From Maribacter cobaltidurans (GTDB taxonomy: Bacteria > Bacteroidota > Bacteroidia > Flavobacteriales > Flavobacteriaceae): 64,000 nucleotides of DNA. The stretch spans positions 1,235,001-1,299,000 of the forward strand of contig NZ_CP022957.1 of the NCBI RefSeq assembly GCF_002269385.1. Direction: 5' to 3'. Below are positions 1-9,000 of the stretch, piece after piece; within the stretch, counting starts at the first letter, position 1, and each line of letters opens with the position of its first letter. Position numbers and translations under genes: made by a program. A model generated the notes under the pieces. That model did not search any database, was not told the origin of the DNA, and saw nothing but the letters and a program-made list of their open reading frames with translations.

Positions 1-105
1 GGGAGGTTGGGTTTCTTTCGATTTAGTTTCCACCTTGGTTTCTTTGCAAGACAGCATTAAAAGCAGGATAAAAAAGATAATTCCTTTAAAATTTAAATGT
101 TTCAT
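1..105 (-). CDS. Lipoprotein, 5' part only (runs off the left edge)
   Basis: An ATG at 105 reading leftwards opens 35 uninterrupted codons to the window edge. The translation has a short basic start (MKHLNFK), a hydrophobic stretch (GIIFFILLLM) and then LMLSC, a good lipobox with the Cys at residue 20, followed by a charged Lys/Glu/Thr-rich linker. It is therefore the signal peptide of an exported lipoprotein whose mature domain lies outside the window. It is transcribed divergently from the propeller lipoprotein at 199, so the 93 bases between them should hold both promoters. The function cannot be told. Confidence 0.6.
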   Translation of the reverse strand, partial: MKHLNFKGIIFFILLLMLSCKETKVETKSKETQPP

Positions 106-198
106 TGACACTTTTTAAAAACACAGCGTTAAAATCCTTGTAAGATGCCATGAATATAGTTAATTTCCGAACGCATATTTAGAAGAATCAATACCACA

Positions 199-3012
199 AT
201 GAAATTTTACAACCAAGAAACCAACAAGCAAAACCCTTTCCATTTTGTCTTTTTTTTACCCATCCTTATCGTTTGTTCTTTAATAAGCTGTGAACCTGAA
301 AAGAAAGAAAAGGTTCAGGATAACGTGGCGGAAGTTATTTCCTCCATGTCCGATTCGCTTCCTATTGTTGCCCTACCGGAAGGTGCAGACCCTGAGCATG
401 AAGATTGGAAAGGAGCGGATCTGGAGCCCAAGGAACCAGTACTCCCATTATATCCAGAGGAAGAAGCCAAAAAGTTTTTATTGCCCGACGGATACCATAT
501 TGAACCCATTCTCACCGAACCCCAAATACAGCAACCCGGGGCGATTTCATTCGACGGTAACGGTCGCATGTTCGTTCTGGAACTACGCACCTATATGCTC
601 ACTGCCGATTCTGACGGAACTTTGGAACCTACCAGTAGGATTTCACGATGGGAGGACGTCGATAATGATGGTGTTTATGAAACGGGAACGGTCTTCGTAG
701 ACAGTCTTATTTTTCCACGATTTGTGTTACCCTATGGCAAGGATGCTGTGCTGACCATGAATTCGGACGAGGACAATGTGTATAAGTTCACCGATACCGA
801 TGGTGACGGTAAGGCTGATACAAAGGAACTTTTTACCACTAACTATGGACGCTCTGGAAATGTGGAACACCAACAGGCCTTTATGTATTACAATATGGAT
901 AATTGGCTATACAGCACCTATAACGCTTTTCGGGTACGGGAAACACCAACAGGGGTCATCCGTGAAAATACGGGGTATAACCGCGCGCAATGGGGCGTAA
1001 CACACGATGATGACGGAAAAGTTTGGTTTTTGGGAGGTGCAAGTGGCCTACCGTCACAGTTTCAACAACCTGTACATTACGGAAACTTTAAATATGAAGA
1101 TAATGACAACTATGCCGAAGGTTTTGAAGAACCTTGGGGTGCCCCGGTTTTAATCGGTGACCTGCAAGAGGGCATGGACCGTGTACGGGAAAATAATGGA
1201 GGACCTAAACGGGTTACGGGAGCAGCTGGAAATGATATTTATCGTGGTGACCGGTTACCAAAAAACTTGTATGGCCAGTTATTCTATGGAGAACCTGTTG
1301 CCCGTATCGTGCGCCAGGTAAATCCTGTGGTCAATGAAGGTATAACGACATTACATAATGCTTTTCAAAATCAAAAGTCGGAGTTTTTGAGATCGACAGA
1401 TCCCTTGTTCCGTCCGGTAGATATGACGACCGCACCCGATGGCACCCTATATATTACCGATATGTACCATGGCATTATACAAGAAGGCCAGTGGGCACAA
1501 AAAGGCACGTATCTTCGTGCAAAAATTGAGCAGTACCAACTGGATAAGGTAATTGGGCTCGGACGAATCTGGCGTATTACCCATGATAGCAAGGAACGGG
1601 ACAGAACCAAACCGAATATGCTCAATGAAACACCGGCCCAACTTGTAAAGCATTTGGAACACCCGAATGGTTGGTGGCGGGACAAGGCACAACAGTTGAT
1701 TGTTTTGTCACAGGATAGGAGTATCGTTCCAGAACTTGAAGCTTTGGTTAACAACAGCGATAATATGTTGGCCCGTTTCCATGCCTTGTGGTGCTTGGAA
1801 GGCCTGGGTTCATTGAAAGAGAAAATGGTTGAAAAATTAATGGACGACCCTAATCCTAGAATGCGTATTCAGGCCATGCGTGCCGGGGAAACACTTTATA
1901 AGTCGGGCAAAAAATCGCTTGGAGACGATTATTTAAATTTACTTGAAGATAAAAATGTGGATGTGGCCTTACAGGCCGTTTTGTCGGCACACATCCTTGA
2001 AGTCCCATCCTTCGACGTTGCCCTTAATAAATTACTCAAGTCGAATTCGACCAAAGGAATACAGACTATTGGCAAACAGATATTAGAACCAAAAGAAGTC
2101 AAAAATTGGTGGGAAGTTGGCAATAATCAGCTTACCGAAGCCCAAAAGAGCAGCTTGGAAAAAGGAAAGGTCATCTTCAACGAACTCTGTGTACAATGTC
2201 ATGGAAACGACGGCAAAGGAACACCGGTTGGAGATGGTTTGGTCATGGCACCTGCATTAAGTGGTTCCGTTCGGGTACAATCTCACCCAGAATATGTCAT
2301 TAAAACGGTAATGCATGGACTGGAAGGCCCATTGGATGGAAAAACCTACCCAGCGGGTATTATGGTCGGTAACAAAGAACAATCCGATGATTGGATTGCG
2401 TCCATTGTATCCTATATTCGAACCAACTTATCCAATGAAGCAACTTTGGTATCCGCCGAGGATGTCCATAATGTTAGGACCAAAACGGAGGAGCGTAACG
2501 GGCCTTATGTATATAATGAGTTAATGACATCCGTTCCACAACTCCTGGTGCCAAGCGACGATTGGAATATTACGGCAAGCCATTCTGTACCCACACGAAT
2601 TGGTGGCCGTGCCTCCCCTACCAGTGCGTTTAATTTTGAGGGATGGAGTACTGGAGGTAATCAGGAAGAGGGCATGTGGTTTCAAATAGAGTTCCCGGAA
2701 ACCATGAGCATCTCTGAAATTCATTATAACTCAACACCCATATCCAGGGGTTGGCGTCCAGGATCGCCACCGCCACTTCACACCTTTCCGCGTGGCTATA
2801 GATTAGAAACCTCCATGGATGGAAGTACATGGAAGGAAATCGAAAAAGGCGAAGGAGAGCAGGCAGATGTTTCCCTGATTTTCGACCCCGTTGAGGCCAA
2901 GTTTGTTCGCATGAGCTTAACGAAAAACTTCGGTCCGCAAGAGGACCGTGAAATACCATGGTCCATGCGACAAATGAAGATTTATGGAGCATCAAAAAAA
3001 CCGGTATTATGA
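199..3012 (+). CDS. PVC-type propeller/HEAT/cytochrome c lipoprotein with C-terminal discoidin-like domain
   Basis: A predicted exported lipoprotein of 937 aa. A signal peptide ends in SLISC (Cys about residue 31). An acidic linker follows, then a sugar-dehydrogenase-like beta-propeller (about 90-470) with DxDxDG-type segments (DVDNDG, DTDGDG). HEAT-like helices cover about 480-640. A cytochrome c domain carries one CVQCH haem site near residue 664. The last 150 residues (WFQIEF, RLETSMDGSTW, FVRMSL) look like an F5/8 type C carbohydrate-binding domain. This architecture belongs to the PVC-type haem-binding/membrane-bound dehydrogenase-like proteins. The substrate is unknown, and the binding domain and the next gene suggest a sugar derivative. 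The stop codon overlaps the start of the next gene (ATGA), so the two are probably co-translated. Confidence 0.8.
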   Translation: MKFYNQETNKQNPFHFVFFLPILIVCSLISCEPEKKEKVQDNVAEVISSMSDSLPIVALPEGADPEHEDWKGADLEPKEPVLPLYPEEEAKKFLLPDGYHIEPILTEPQIQQPGAISFDGNGRMFVLELRTYMLTADSDGTLEPTSRISRWEDVDNDGVYETGTVFVDSLIFPRFVLPYGKDAVLTMNSDEDNVYKFTDTDGDGKADTKELFTTNYGRSGNVEHQQAFMYYNMDNWLYSTYNAFRVRETPTGVIRENTGYNRAQWGVTHDDDGKVWFLGGASGLPSQFQQPVHYGNFKYEDNDNYAEGFEEPWGAPVLIGDLQEGMDRVRENNGGPKRVTGAAGNDIYRGDRLPKNLYGQLFYGEPVARIVRQVNPVVNEGITTLHNAFQNQKSEFLRSTDPLFRPVDMTTAPDGTLYITDMYHGIIQEGQWAQKGTYLRAKIEQYQLDKVIGLGRIWRITHDSKERDRTKPNMLNETPAQLVKHLEHPNGWWRDKAQQLIVLSQDRSIVPELEALVNNSDNMLARFHALWCLEGLGSLKEKMVEKLMDDPNPRMRIQAMRAGETLYKSGKKSLGDDYLNLLEDKNVDVALQAVLSAHILEVPSFDVALNKLLKSNSTKGIQTIGKQILEPKEVKNWWEVGNNQLTEAQKSSLEKGKVIFNELCVQCHGNDGKGTPVGDGLVMAPALSGSVRVQSHPEYVIKTVMHGLEGPLDGKTYPAGIMVGNKEQSDDWIASIVSYIRTNLSNEATLVSAEDVHNVRTKTEERNGPYVYNELMTSVPQLLVPSDDWNITASHSVPTRIGGRASPTSAFNFEGWSTGGNQEEGMWFQIEFPETMSISEIHYNSTPISRGWRPGSPPPLHTFPRGYRLETSMDGSTWKEIEKGEGEQADVSLIFDPVEAKFVRMSLTKNFGPQEDREIPWSMRQMKIYGASKKPVL

Positions 3013-4052
3013 ATAACAAAAAAAACATAGTTTCAAGACGAAACTTCATATCGAGTTCCGCCGCTTTAGCCATTGGGACAACACTTATAGGTCCAAATAT
3101 TTTTGGCAGAAATAAGTTACTAAATTCACCTGTTCCAAACTCTAAAATAAAAGGGGTGCAAATTGGGGTAATTACGTATTCCTTTAGAAGTATGCCTGAC
3201 CAAAGTGCAGAAGCTACGCTGCAATATGTATTGGATTCGGGCATTAACGCCATTGAATTAATGGGAGACCCCGCGGAATCCTTTGCCGGAAAACCCGAAA
3301 GCTCTTTGGATAGACGAACACTTTGGGGGTTAATGCGTTCCAAAAGAGAAGGAACCATAACAACAGCGGATGAAAAAAGGTTGACGGAAATGCAAGAGGC
3401 CATGGACATCTATAATGCGAAAGTGGCTACCTGGAGGTCTCAAGTTTCTATGGACAAGTTCAAGGAACTTAAGAAAATGTATAATGATGCCGGGATAACC
3501 ATTTACGCATTCAAGCCCAATGCTTTTGGCAAGGACAATACCGATGAAGAAATAAACTATGGGTTCAAAGCCGCAAAGGCCCTAGGAGCATCCCATGTGA
3601 CGTTGGAACACCCAAGTGATGACGAACACACGAAAAAATTAGGGGAAATGGCCGCGAAACATGGCATCTATGTTGCCTATCACGGACACACCCAACAAAC
3701 ACCAACTTTTTGGGACACAGCCTTGGAACAGTCCAAATACAATGCGCTCAACTTGGATTTAGGTCATTTTGTAGCAGCAGGTAATGAAGCTCCGCTTGAA
3801 ATTATGAAGGAAAAACATGATCATATCAAGAGTATGCATGTAAAGGATAGACAAACGCCGGAACATGGCCAAGGTAATGTCGTATGGGGCGAGGGAGATA
3901 CTCCTCTGGCAGAAGCACTTCAATTGATGCGCGATAATGGATATTCCTTTCCGGCCACAATAGAATTGGAATATGAGATTCCTGAAGGTTCCGATGCCAT
4001 TGCGGAAGTAAAGAAATGCTTGGCATTTGCCAAAGAAGCATTGGAAGGTTAA
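3009..4052 (+). CDS. Sugar phosphate isomerase/epimerase family protein with Tat signal
   Basis: A TIM-barrel protein of the xylose isomerase-like family, 347 aa from the ATG at 3009. An in-frame ATG at 2958 exists but lies inside the upstream gene; the 3009 start gives a clean twin-arginine signal (SRRNFISSSAALAIG), so it is preferred. Likely metal and catalytic positions of the family are visible: VTLEHP, AYHGH, NLDLGH, MHVKD and IELEYE. A Lys/Glu-rich insertion sits at about residues 95-140. The ATGA overlap with the propeller/cytochrome gene suggests both proteins act on the same exported sugar substrate. The reaction cannot be assigned. The 3' end overlaps the convergent rimM by 4 bases. 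Confidence 0.8.
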   Translation: MNNKKNIVSRRNFISSSAALAIGTTLIGPNIFGRNKLLNSPVPNSKIKGVQIGVITYSFRSMPDQSAEATLQYVLDSGINAIELMGDPAESFAGKPESSLDRRTLWGLMRSKREGTITTADEKRLTEMQEAMDIYNAKVATWRSQVSMDKFKELKKMYNDAGITIYAFKPNAFGKDNTDEEINYGFKAAKALGASHVTLEHPSDDEHTKKLGEMAAKHGIYVAYHGHTQQTPTFWDTALEQSKYNALNLDLGHFVAAGNEAPLEIMKEKHDHIKSMHVKDRQTPEHGQGNVVWGEGDTPLAEALQLMRDNGYSFPATIELEYEIPEGSDAIAEVKKCLAFAKEALEG

Positions 4053-4576
4053 GAAAGGTAGAGGTCTACCAAGCCTTCTGGAGTAGTCACGGAAATAGTT
4101 TTGCCTTGCCGGTCTACTTTTTTGATAATTTCATCATTGATGGGGATTAACAATTGTTTGTCCCCTTTTTTTATTTCAAAGAGCGCTTGGGAAGTAGTAT
4201 CGTTTACACCTTCGATTACCCCAATATCCCCATGGACATCATCCAAAACGGAAAAACCAATGACCTCATGATAATAAAACTTGTTCCCGGTAAGTTTAGG
4301 GAGCATGGTCAAGGGTAGGTAAAGGTCGCATCTCATGATCCGATCAGCATCGGATTCGTTCTTTACCTCCTCAAAGTCTATTCGAAGCAGGTTGGATTTA
4401 TGAAGTCTACAGCGTAGAATAAAAAATGGAACCAGATTATTTCCCAATGAAATAAATACTGATTCCATATTTTCGTATATCTCAGGGTCATCGGTATCCA
4501 GCTTTACCAGTACCTCACCTTTAAAACTATATTTTGAAACGATCTTGCCTAGGTAGAAACAATCTTCCTTTTGCAT
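4049..4576 (-). CDS. rimM: Ribosome maturation factor RimM
   Basis: A 175-aa protein of typical RimM length. The N-terminal beta-barrel opens with FYLGKIVSKYSFKGEVLVKL, the expected G-x-I ... G-x-x-G-E-V pattern. The C-terminal PRC-barrel contains KFYYHEVIGFSVLDD and GVNDTTSQALFEI, and ends in VTTPEGLVDLYL. RimM assists maturation of the 30S subunit head through contact with S19. It follows rpsP by 11 bases on the same strand, which is a conserved bacterial pairing, so the two are probably one operon. Its last codons overlap the end of the convergent isomerase gene by 4 bases, leaving no room for an intergenic terminator. Confidence 0.95.
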   Translation of the reverse strand: MQKEDCFYLGKIVSKYSFKGEVLVKLDTDDPEIYENMESVFISLGNNLVPFFILRCRLHKSNLLRIDFEEVKNESDADRIMRCDLYLPLTMLPKLTGNKFYYHEVIGFSVLDDVHGDIGVIEGVNDTTSQALFEIKKGDKQLLIPINDEIIKKVDRQGKTISVTTPEGLVDLYLS

Positions 4577-4587
4577 CGTTACAAATA

Positions 4588-5172
4588 CTATTCTCCTTCT
4601 TTAGGAGCTTCCTCCTCTTTCATTTCAGGAGCGGCAGGAGCCTCTTCTGGAACCTCAGGAGCTTCCTCAACAGCCTCTACCTCTTCCTCCGCACTTTCAC
4701 CTTCCGGAGTTTCAGGAAGTTCTGCGGCCGCAGCTTCGGCAGCTCTCTTCTCATTTATCTCCTTTTCAGCAGCCAATGCTTTTGCCTTGGCTTCTTCTTT
4801 TGCCTTATCCAATCCACCTTTTTTGGCATCGATTGCAGCTTCTTTTTCAGCTACCCAAGCGTTGAATTTTTCTTCTACCTGCTCCTCGGTCAAGGCCCCC
4901 TTGGCAACACCTCCCAACAAATGTCTCTTCAAAAGAACTCCTTTATAAGAAAGAATCGCTTTTGCAGTATCTGTTGGCTGCGCACCGTTCTGTAACCATT
5001 TAACGGAACTATCAACATCCAATTCTATAGTAGCTGGGTTTGTATTAGGATTGTAGATTCCTAATTTTTCCAAGAATTTACCATCACGTTTGGCTCTTGA
5101 ATCGGCGGCAACCACCCAATAAAATGGTTTACCTTTCTTACCGTGTCTCTGTAATCTAATCTTAACTGGCAT
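4588..5172 (-). CDS. rpsP: 30S ribosomal protein S16 with long acidic C-terminal tail
   Basis: The first 80 residues are a standard S16 (MPVKIRLQRHGKKGKPFYWV, AADSRAKRDGKFLEKLGIYNP, ILSYKGVLLKRHL). The protein continues to 194 aa, while most bacterial S16 proteins have about 80-90. The extra 100 residues are a Lys/Ala/Glu helix-like stretch followed by a Glu/Pro/Ala-rich acidic tail. As far as I recall, extended S16 proteins are common in Bacteroidetes, so this is lineage-typical rather than a fusion artefact. It starts the rpsP-rimM operon. Confidence 0.95.
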   Translation of the reverse strand: MPVKIRLQRHGKKGKPFYWVVAADSRAKRDGKFLEKLGIYNPNTNPATIELDVDSSVKWLQNGAQPTDTAKAILSYKGVLLKRHLLGGVAKGALTEEQVEEKFNAWVAEKEAAIDAKKGGLDKAKEEAKAKALAAEKEINEKRAAEAAAAELPETPEGESAEEEVEAVEEAPEVPEEAPAAPEMKEEEAPKEGE

Positions 5173-5238
5173 ATCACATTAATTTATAGGGTGCCCGACC
5201 CTTGGTTATTAATTCTATTTATCCTTGAAAAAGGGCTG

Positions 5239-5270
5239 CAAATGTAATTTAATTAGTTTGATTTGACAAC
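5239..5270 (-). promoter_or_regulatory. Bacteroidetes-type promoter for rpsP-rimM
   Basis: On the minus strand TACATTTG (5246 to 5239) matches the -7 consensus TAnnTTTG. A TTG at 5269-5267, about 20 bases upstream, fits the -33 TTTG element partially. The -7 box ends about 66 bases before the rpsP ATG. The position and consensus support it, but it is not experimentally shown. Confidence 0.55.
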
Positions 5271-5432
5271 CATTAAAGCTGAAAAATCAATCCCAGGATG
5301 TTAAATGCATTAAGATACCCTCACAAATAACGTTAAACCTATGCTAAACCCCTGTAAATACTTGGGGTTCCGAGATATTCCTGTATCTTATATAGTGTAG
5401 TTATTGAAAGACAATAACGAAAGTAAATTTAA

Positions 5433-5903
5433 ATGATAAGAGACATTATGAAGTATTCAGAAAAAATTTCAAATAGATTAAACGACTTACTAACCAGAAC
5501 ATACGATGCCGAGAAAGGCTATAAACTGGCACAAGATAAGGTGGACAATCCAACCGTAAAGAAATTCTTGGCCGATAAAGTGCAGCAGCGCTATAATTTT
5601 GGCCATGAGCTAAAAAAGGAGATACAGACCTTTGGCGAATTACCGGACAAAGGCGGAAGCATCAAAGGAGACTTACACAGGACTTGGATGAATTTCACTA
5701 CTACTTTCACCAGTGATGATACCGAAAGGATATTGGAGGAAGTTGAAAGAGGGGAAAAAGCAAGTTTGGAAGAGTACAATGAAATCCTAAACGACGATGA
5801 CATGGTACTTGCACCTTCCACTGAAAATATGCTAATAAAGCATAGAAACGAGATTAAGGAAGCATTGAACAATGCCAAGACATATGAAGAGGCAGTCTCC
5901 TAA
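5433..5903 (+). CDS. DUF2383/PA2169-like four-helix bundle protein
   Basis: A soluble, charged, all-helical protein of 156 aa without signal peptide. The pattern (KISNRLNDLLTRTYDAEKGY near the N-terminus, HELKKEIQTFGELPDKGGS in the middle, IKHRNEIKEALNNA at the end) matches the PA2169/DUF2383 family. That family is ferritin-like in fold, often stress-linked, and of unknown biochemical role. An ATG at 5448 is an alternative start that would remove five residues; neither start has a strong ribosome-binding site. The gene stands alone, with a strong terminator directly behind it. Confidence 0.75.
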   Translation: MIRDIMKYSEKISNRLNDLLTRTYDAEKGYKLAQDKVDNPTVKKFLADKVQQRYNFGHELKKEIQTFGELPDKGGSIKGDLHRTWMNFTTTFTSDDTERILEEVERGEKASLEEYNEILNDDDMVLAPSTENMLIKHRNEIKEALNNAKTYEEAVS

Positions 5904-5923
5904 GCATTATATTAAATTTGCTG

Positions 5924-5956
5924 AAAAAGCGGACGTTTAAACGTCCGCTTTTTTTT
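5924..5956 (+). terminator. Rho-independent terminator
   Basis: A perfect inverted repeat, AAGCGGACGT / ACGTCCGCTT with a TTAA-type loop, is preceded by A residues and followed by eight T residues. It begins 20 bases after the stop of the helical bundle gene and ends its transcript. Confidence 0.9.
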
Positions 5957-6038
5957 CGTTCATAACTTATAAAAACTCCCTTTTCCCAGACCAGCTCTTT
6001 TCTTTAATTTTATCGATACTTTTTTACGCTGTCCATGT

Positions 6039-6056
6039 CCTTCGACTTCGCTCAGG
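6039..6056. repeat. Intergenic repeat-like element CCTTCGACTTCGCTCAGG
   Basis: This 18-base string between the terminator and dnaE resembles a short sequence (CTTCGACTTCGCTCAG) that I recall recurring in intergenic regions of many bacterial genomes, flavobacteria included. Only this copy was noticed in the window, so it rests on general familiarity rather than on repetition seen here. Confidence 0.3.
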
Positions 6057-6086
6057 CCGACAGCCCAAATAGACAGGAAATAGCAC

Positions 6087-9000
6087 ATGTATTTAATATT
6101 TGACACCGAAACAACTGGATTACCAAAACGCTGGGACGCCCCCATAACCGATACGGACAACTGGCCTAGATGTATTCAGATTGCCTGGCAGTTGCACGAT
6201 GCCATGGGGAACCTTATAGAGCATCAAGATTATTTGGTAAGACCTGATGGTTTCAACATTCCCTACGATGCCGAAAAGATTCACGGTATTTCCACGGCCT
6301 TGGCGGAACAAGAGGGTGTTCCTCTTTCTGAAGTATTGGAAAAATTCAACAAGGCCATGGCCCAAACCAAGTTTATCGTGGGGCAGAATGTAGGTTTTGA
6401 CGTGAATATCATGGGTGCCGAGTTCCATAGAATGAACGTTGAAAACCCATTGCAGGAACTTCCTGTACTGGATACCTGTACGGAACACACTGCCGAGCTC
6501 TGTCAGATTCCCGGTGGTCGCGGAGGTAAATTTAAACTACCTACCCTAACGGAACTTCATGAATTTTTGTTCAAGGAACCTTTTGCGGAAGCACACAACG
6601 CCACTGCGGATGTTGAAGCAACCACCCGTTGCTTTTTGGAGTTGATACGCTTAAGGCAATATACAACCGAGCAATTGGATGTTCAACCGAATTATTTTAA
6701 GAATTTTTCCGAGGCCAATCCAAAGGAAATTCAGCTCATCGGTCTAAAACACATCAATCTCAAAAAAGCTTCCAAAAAAATTGCAGATGCCCTTTGGGAA
6801 AAGGATACGGGTGGCATTTCCAAAGAGGAAATAAAAGAAAATTTAGCCACTTTGGAGACTGCACCTTTTGCACATCTCCATAACCATACCCAATTTTCCA
6901 TACTTCAGTCAACCATTAGCGTACCAGACCTGATTAAGGCAGCTTCAGATGAAAAAATGCCTGCCGTAGCTATGACGGACCACGCCAATATGATGGGGGC
7001 CTTTCACTTTGTCAATGGCATAATCAATCATAATAACGGGGTAAAGTCTAGGAACGAGGAAAACAGAAAACGGCACGAAGCCACTTTGAACGGAACCTTG
7101 GAAGAAGGTCAGGAACCCTTGGAAATCCTTCCTGAGCCCGAACTTGAAATCACTCCGATCGTTGGCTGTGAATTCCAGGTCTGTGAAGACCACACCAACA
7201 AATCGGTAAAGGATAACGGTTATCAAATCGTGATGCTTGCCAAAAACAAGAACGGCTACCTCAATTTGGCAAAAATGTCCTCCATTGCCTTTGTGGACGG
7301 TAAATACTATGTCCCCAGAATTGACAAAAAAATTGTTGAACAATACAAGGAGGATATCATTGTATTGACTGGAAATTTATATGGCGAAGTTCCCAGTAAG
7401 GTATTGAACGTAGGTGAGAACCAAGCCGAAGAAGCCCTTTTATGGTGGAAATCCACCTTTGGGGACGACCTGTATATAGAAATCATGCGCCACGGACAGG
7501 AGGATGAAGACCGCGTAAACCAGGTACTGATACAATTCGCCCAAAAACATAATGTAAAGTTGGTCGCCACCAATAACACCTACTACGCCAAAAAGGAAAA
7601 TGCCCATGCCCACGATATTTTACTGTGTGTTAAGGATGGTGAAAAGCAATCTACCCCAATAGGTAGAGGACGTGGATATCGTTACGGATTGCCCAACCAG
7701 GAGTACTACTTTAAGTCCTCCGATGAAATGAAGGAGCTCTTCAAGGACATCCCTGAAGCCATCATCAACATTCAGGAAGTAATCGACAAAGTTGAAACGT
7801 TCACGCTGGCCAGGGATGTATTATTACCCGCTTTTGATATTCCAGAGGAATTTCAGTTTGAAGAGGACAAATTGGACGGAGGCAAAAGGGGCGAAAACAA
7901 ATACTTGAGGCACATCACTTATGAGGGTGCCAAAAAAAGGTATGGGGAAATTACTCCTGAAATTGATGAGCGACTGGATTTTGAGCTTCAGGTTATAGAA
8001 AAAACCGGTTACCCCGGGTATTTTTTAATCGTGGAGGATTTTATTCGAGCAGCGCGCGCAATGGATGTTTCCGTAGGTCCGGGTCGTGGTTCTGCCGCAG
8101 GCTCTGCGGTTGCCTACTGTCTATGGATTACCAACCTAGACCCTATTCAGTACGATTTACTTTTTGAGCGTTTCCTAAATCCGGACAGGATTTCCATGCC
8201 GGATATCGATATTGATTTTGATGATGAAGGCCGTAGCCGCGTGATGGACTACGTCATCAAAAAATATGGCGCAAACCAAGTAGCCCAAATCATTACGTAT
8301 GGCACCATGGCGGCCAAGTCTTCGATAAGGGACACCGCCAGGGCCTTGGACCTGCCGTTGGGAGATGCCGACCGTATGGCTAAGTTGATTCCCAATATGT
8401 CCAAGTTGAAAAAGATTATGGGGGTCGATGAAAAGGTTCTAAAAAGCAAGTTCAACAGTGATGACCTTGTAAAGATCAATGAACTCTTGGCCATATCCGA
8501 AGGCGATGGTTTGGAATCTAAAACCTTGAACCAAGCTTATGTCCTGGAAGGTTCGGTGCGTAACACAGGAATACATGCCTGTGGGGTCATCATTACCCCG
8601 GATGACATCACAAAATTTGTTCCCGTGGCCTTGGCCAAGGATTCGGACATGTACTGCACGCAGTTCGACAATTCCGTAGTGGAAAGCGCAGGGCTATTAA
8701 AGATGGACTTCCTAGGTCTTAAAACCTTGACCTTGATCAAGGATACGGTTAAAATCGTAAAGGCGAAACATGGTATTGAGCTTGATCCTGAAAATTTTCC
8801 GCTGGATGACGAAAAGACCTATGAACTTTTCCAACGCGGAGAAACCATCGGGGTGTTCCAATACGAATCGCCCGGGATGCAAAAGCACATGCGGGCTTTA
8901 AAACCAACGGTTTTTGCGGACCTCATTGCTATGAATGCCCTGTACCGACCAGGTCCCATGGAATACATTCCAAGCTTCATCGCAAGGAAACATGGCACCG

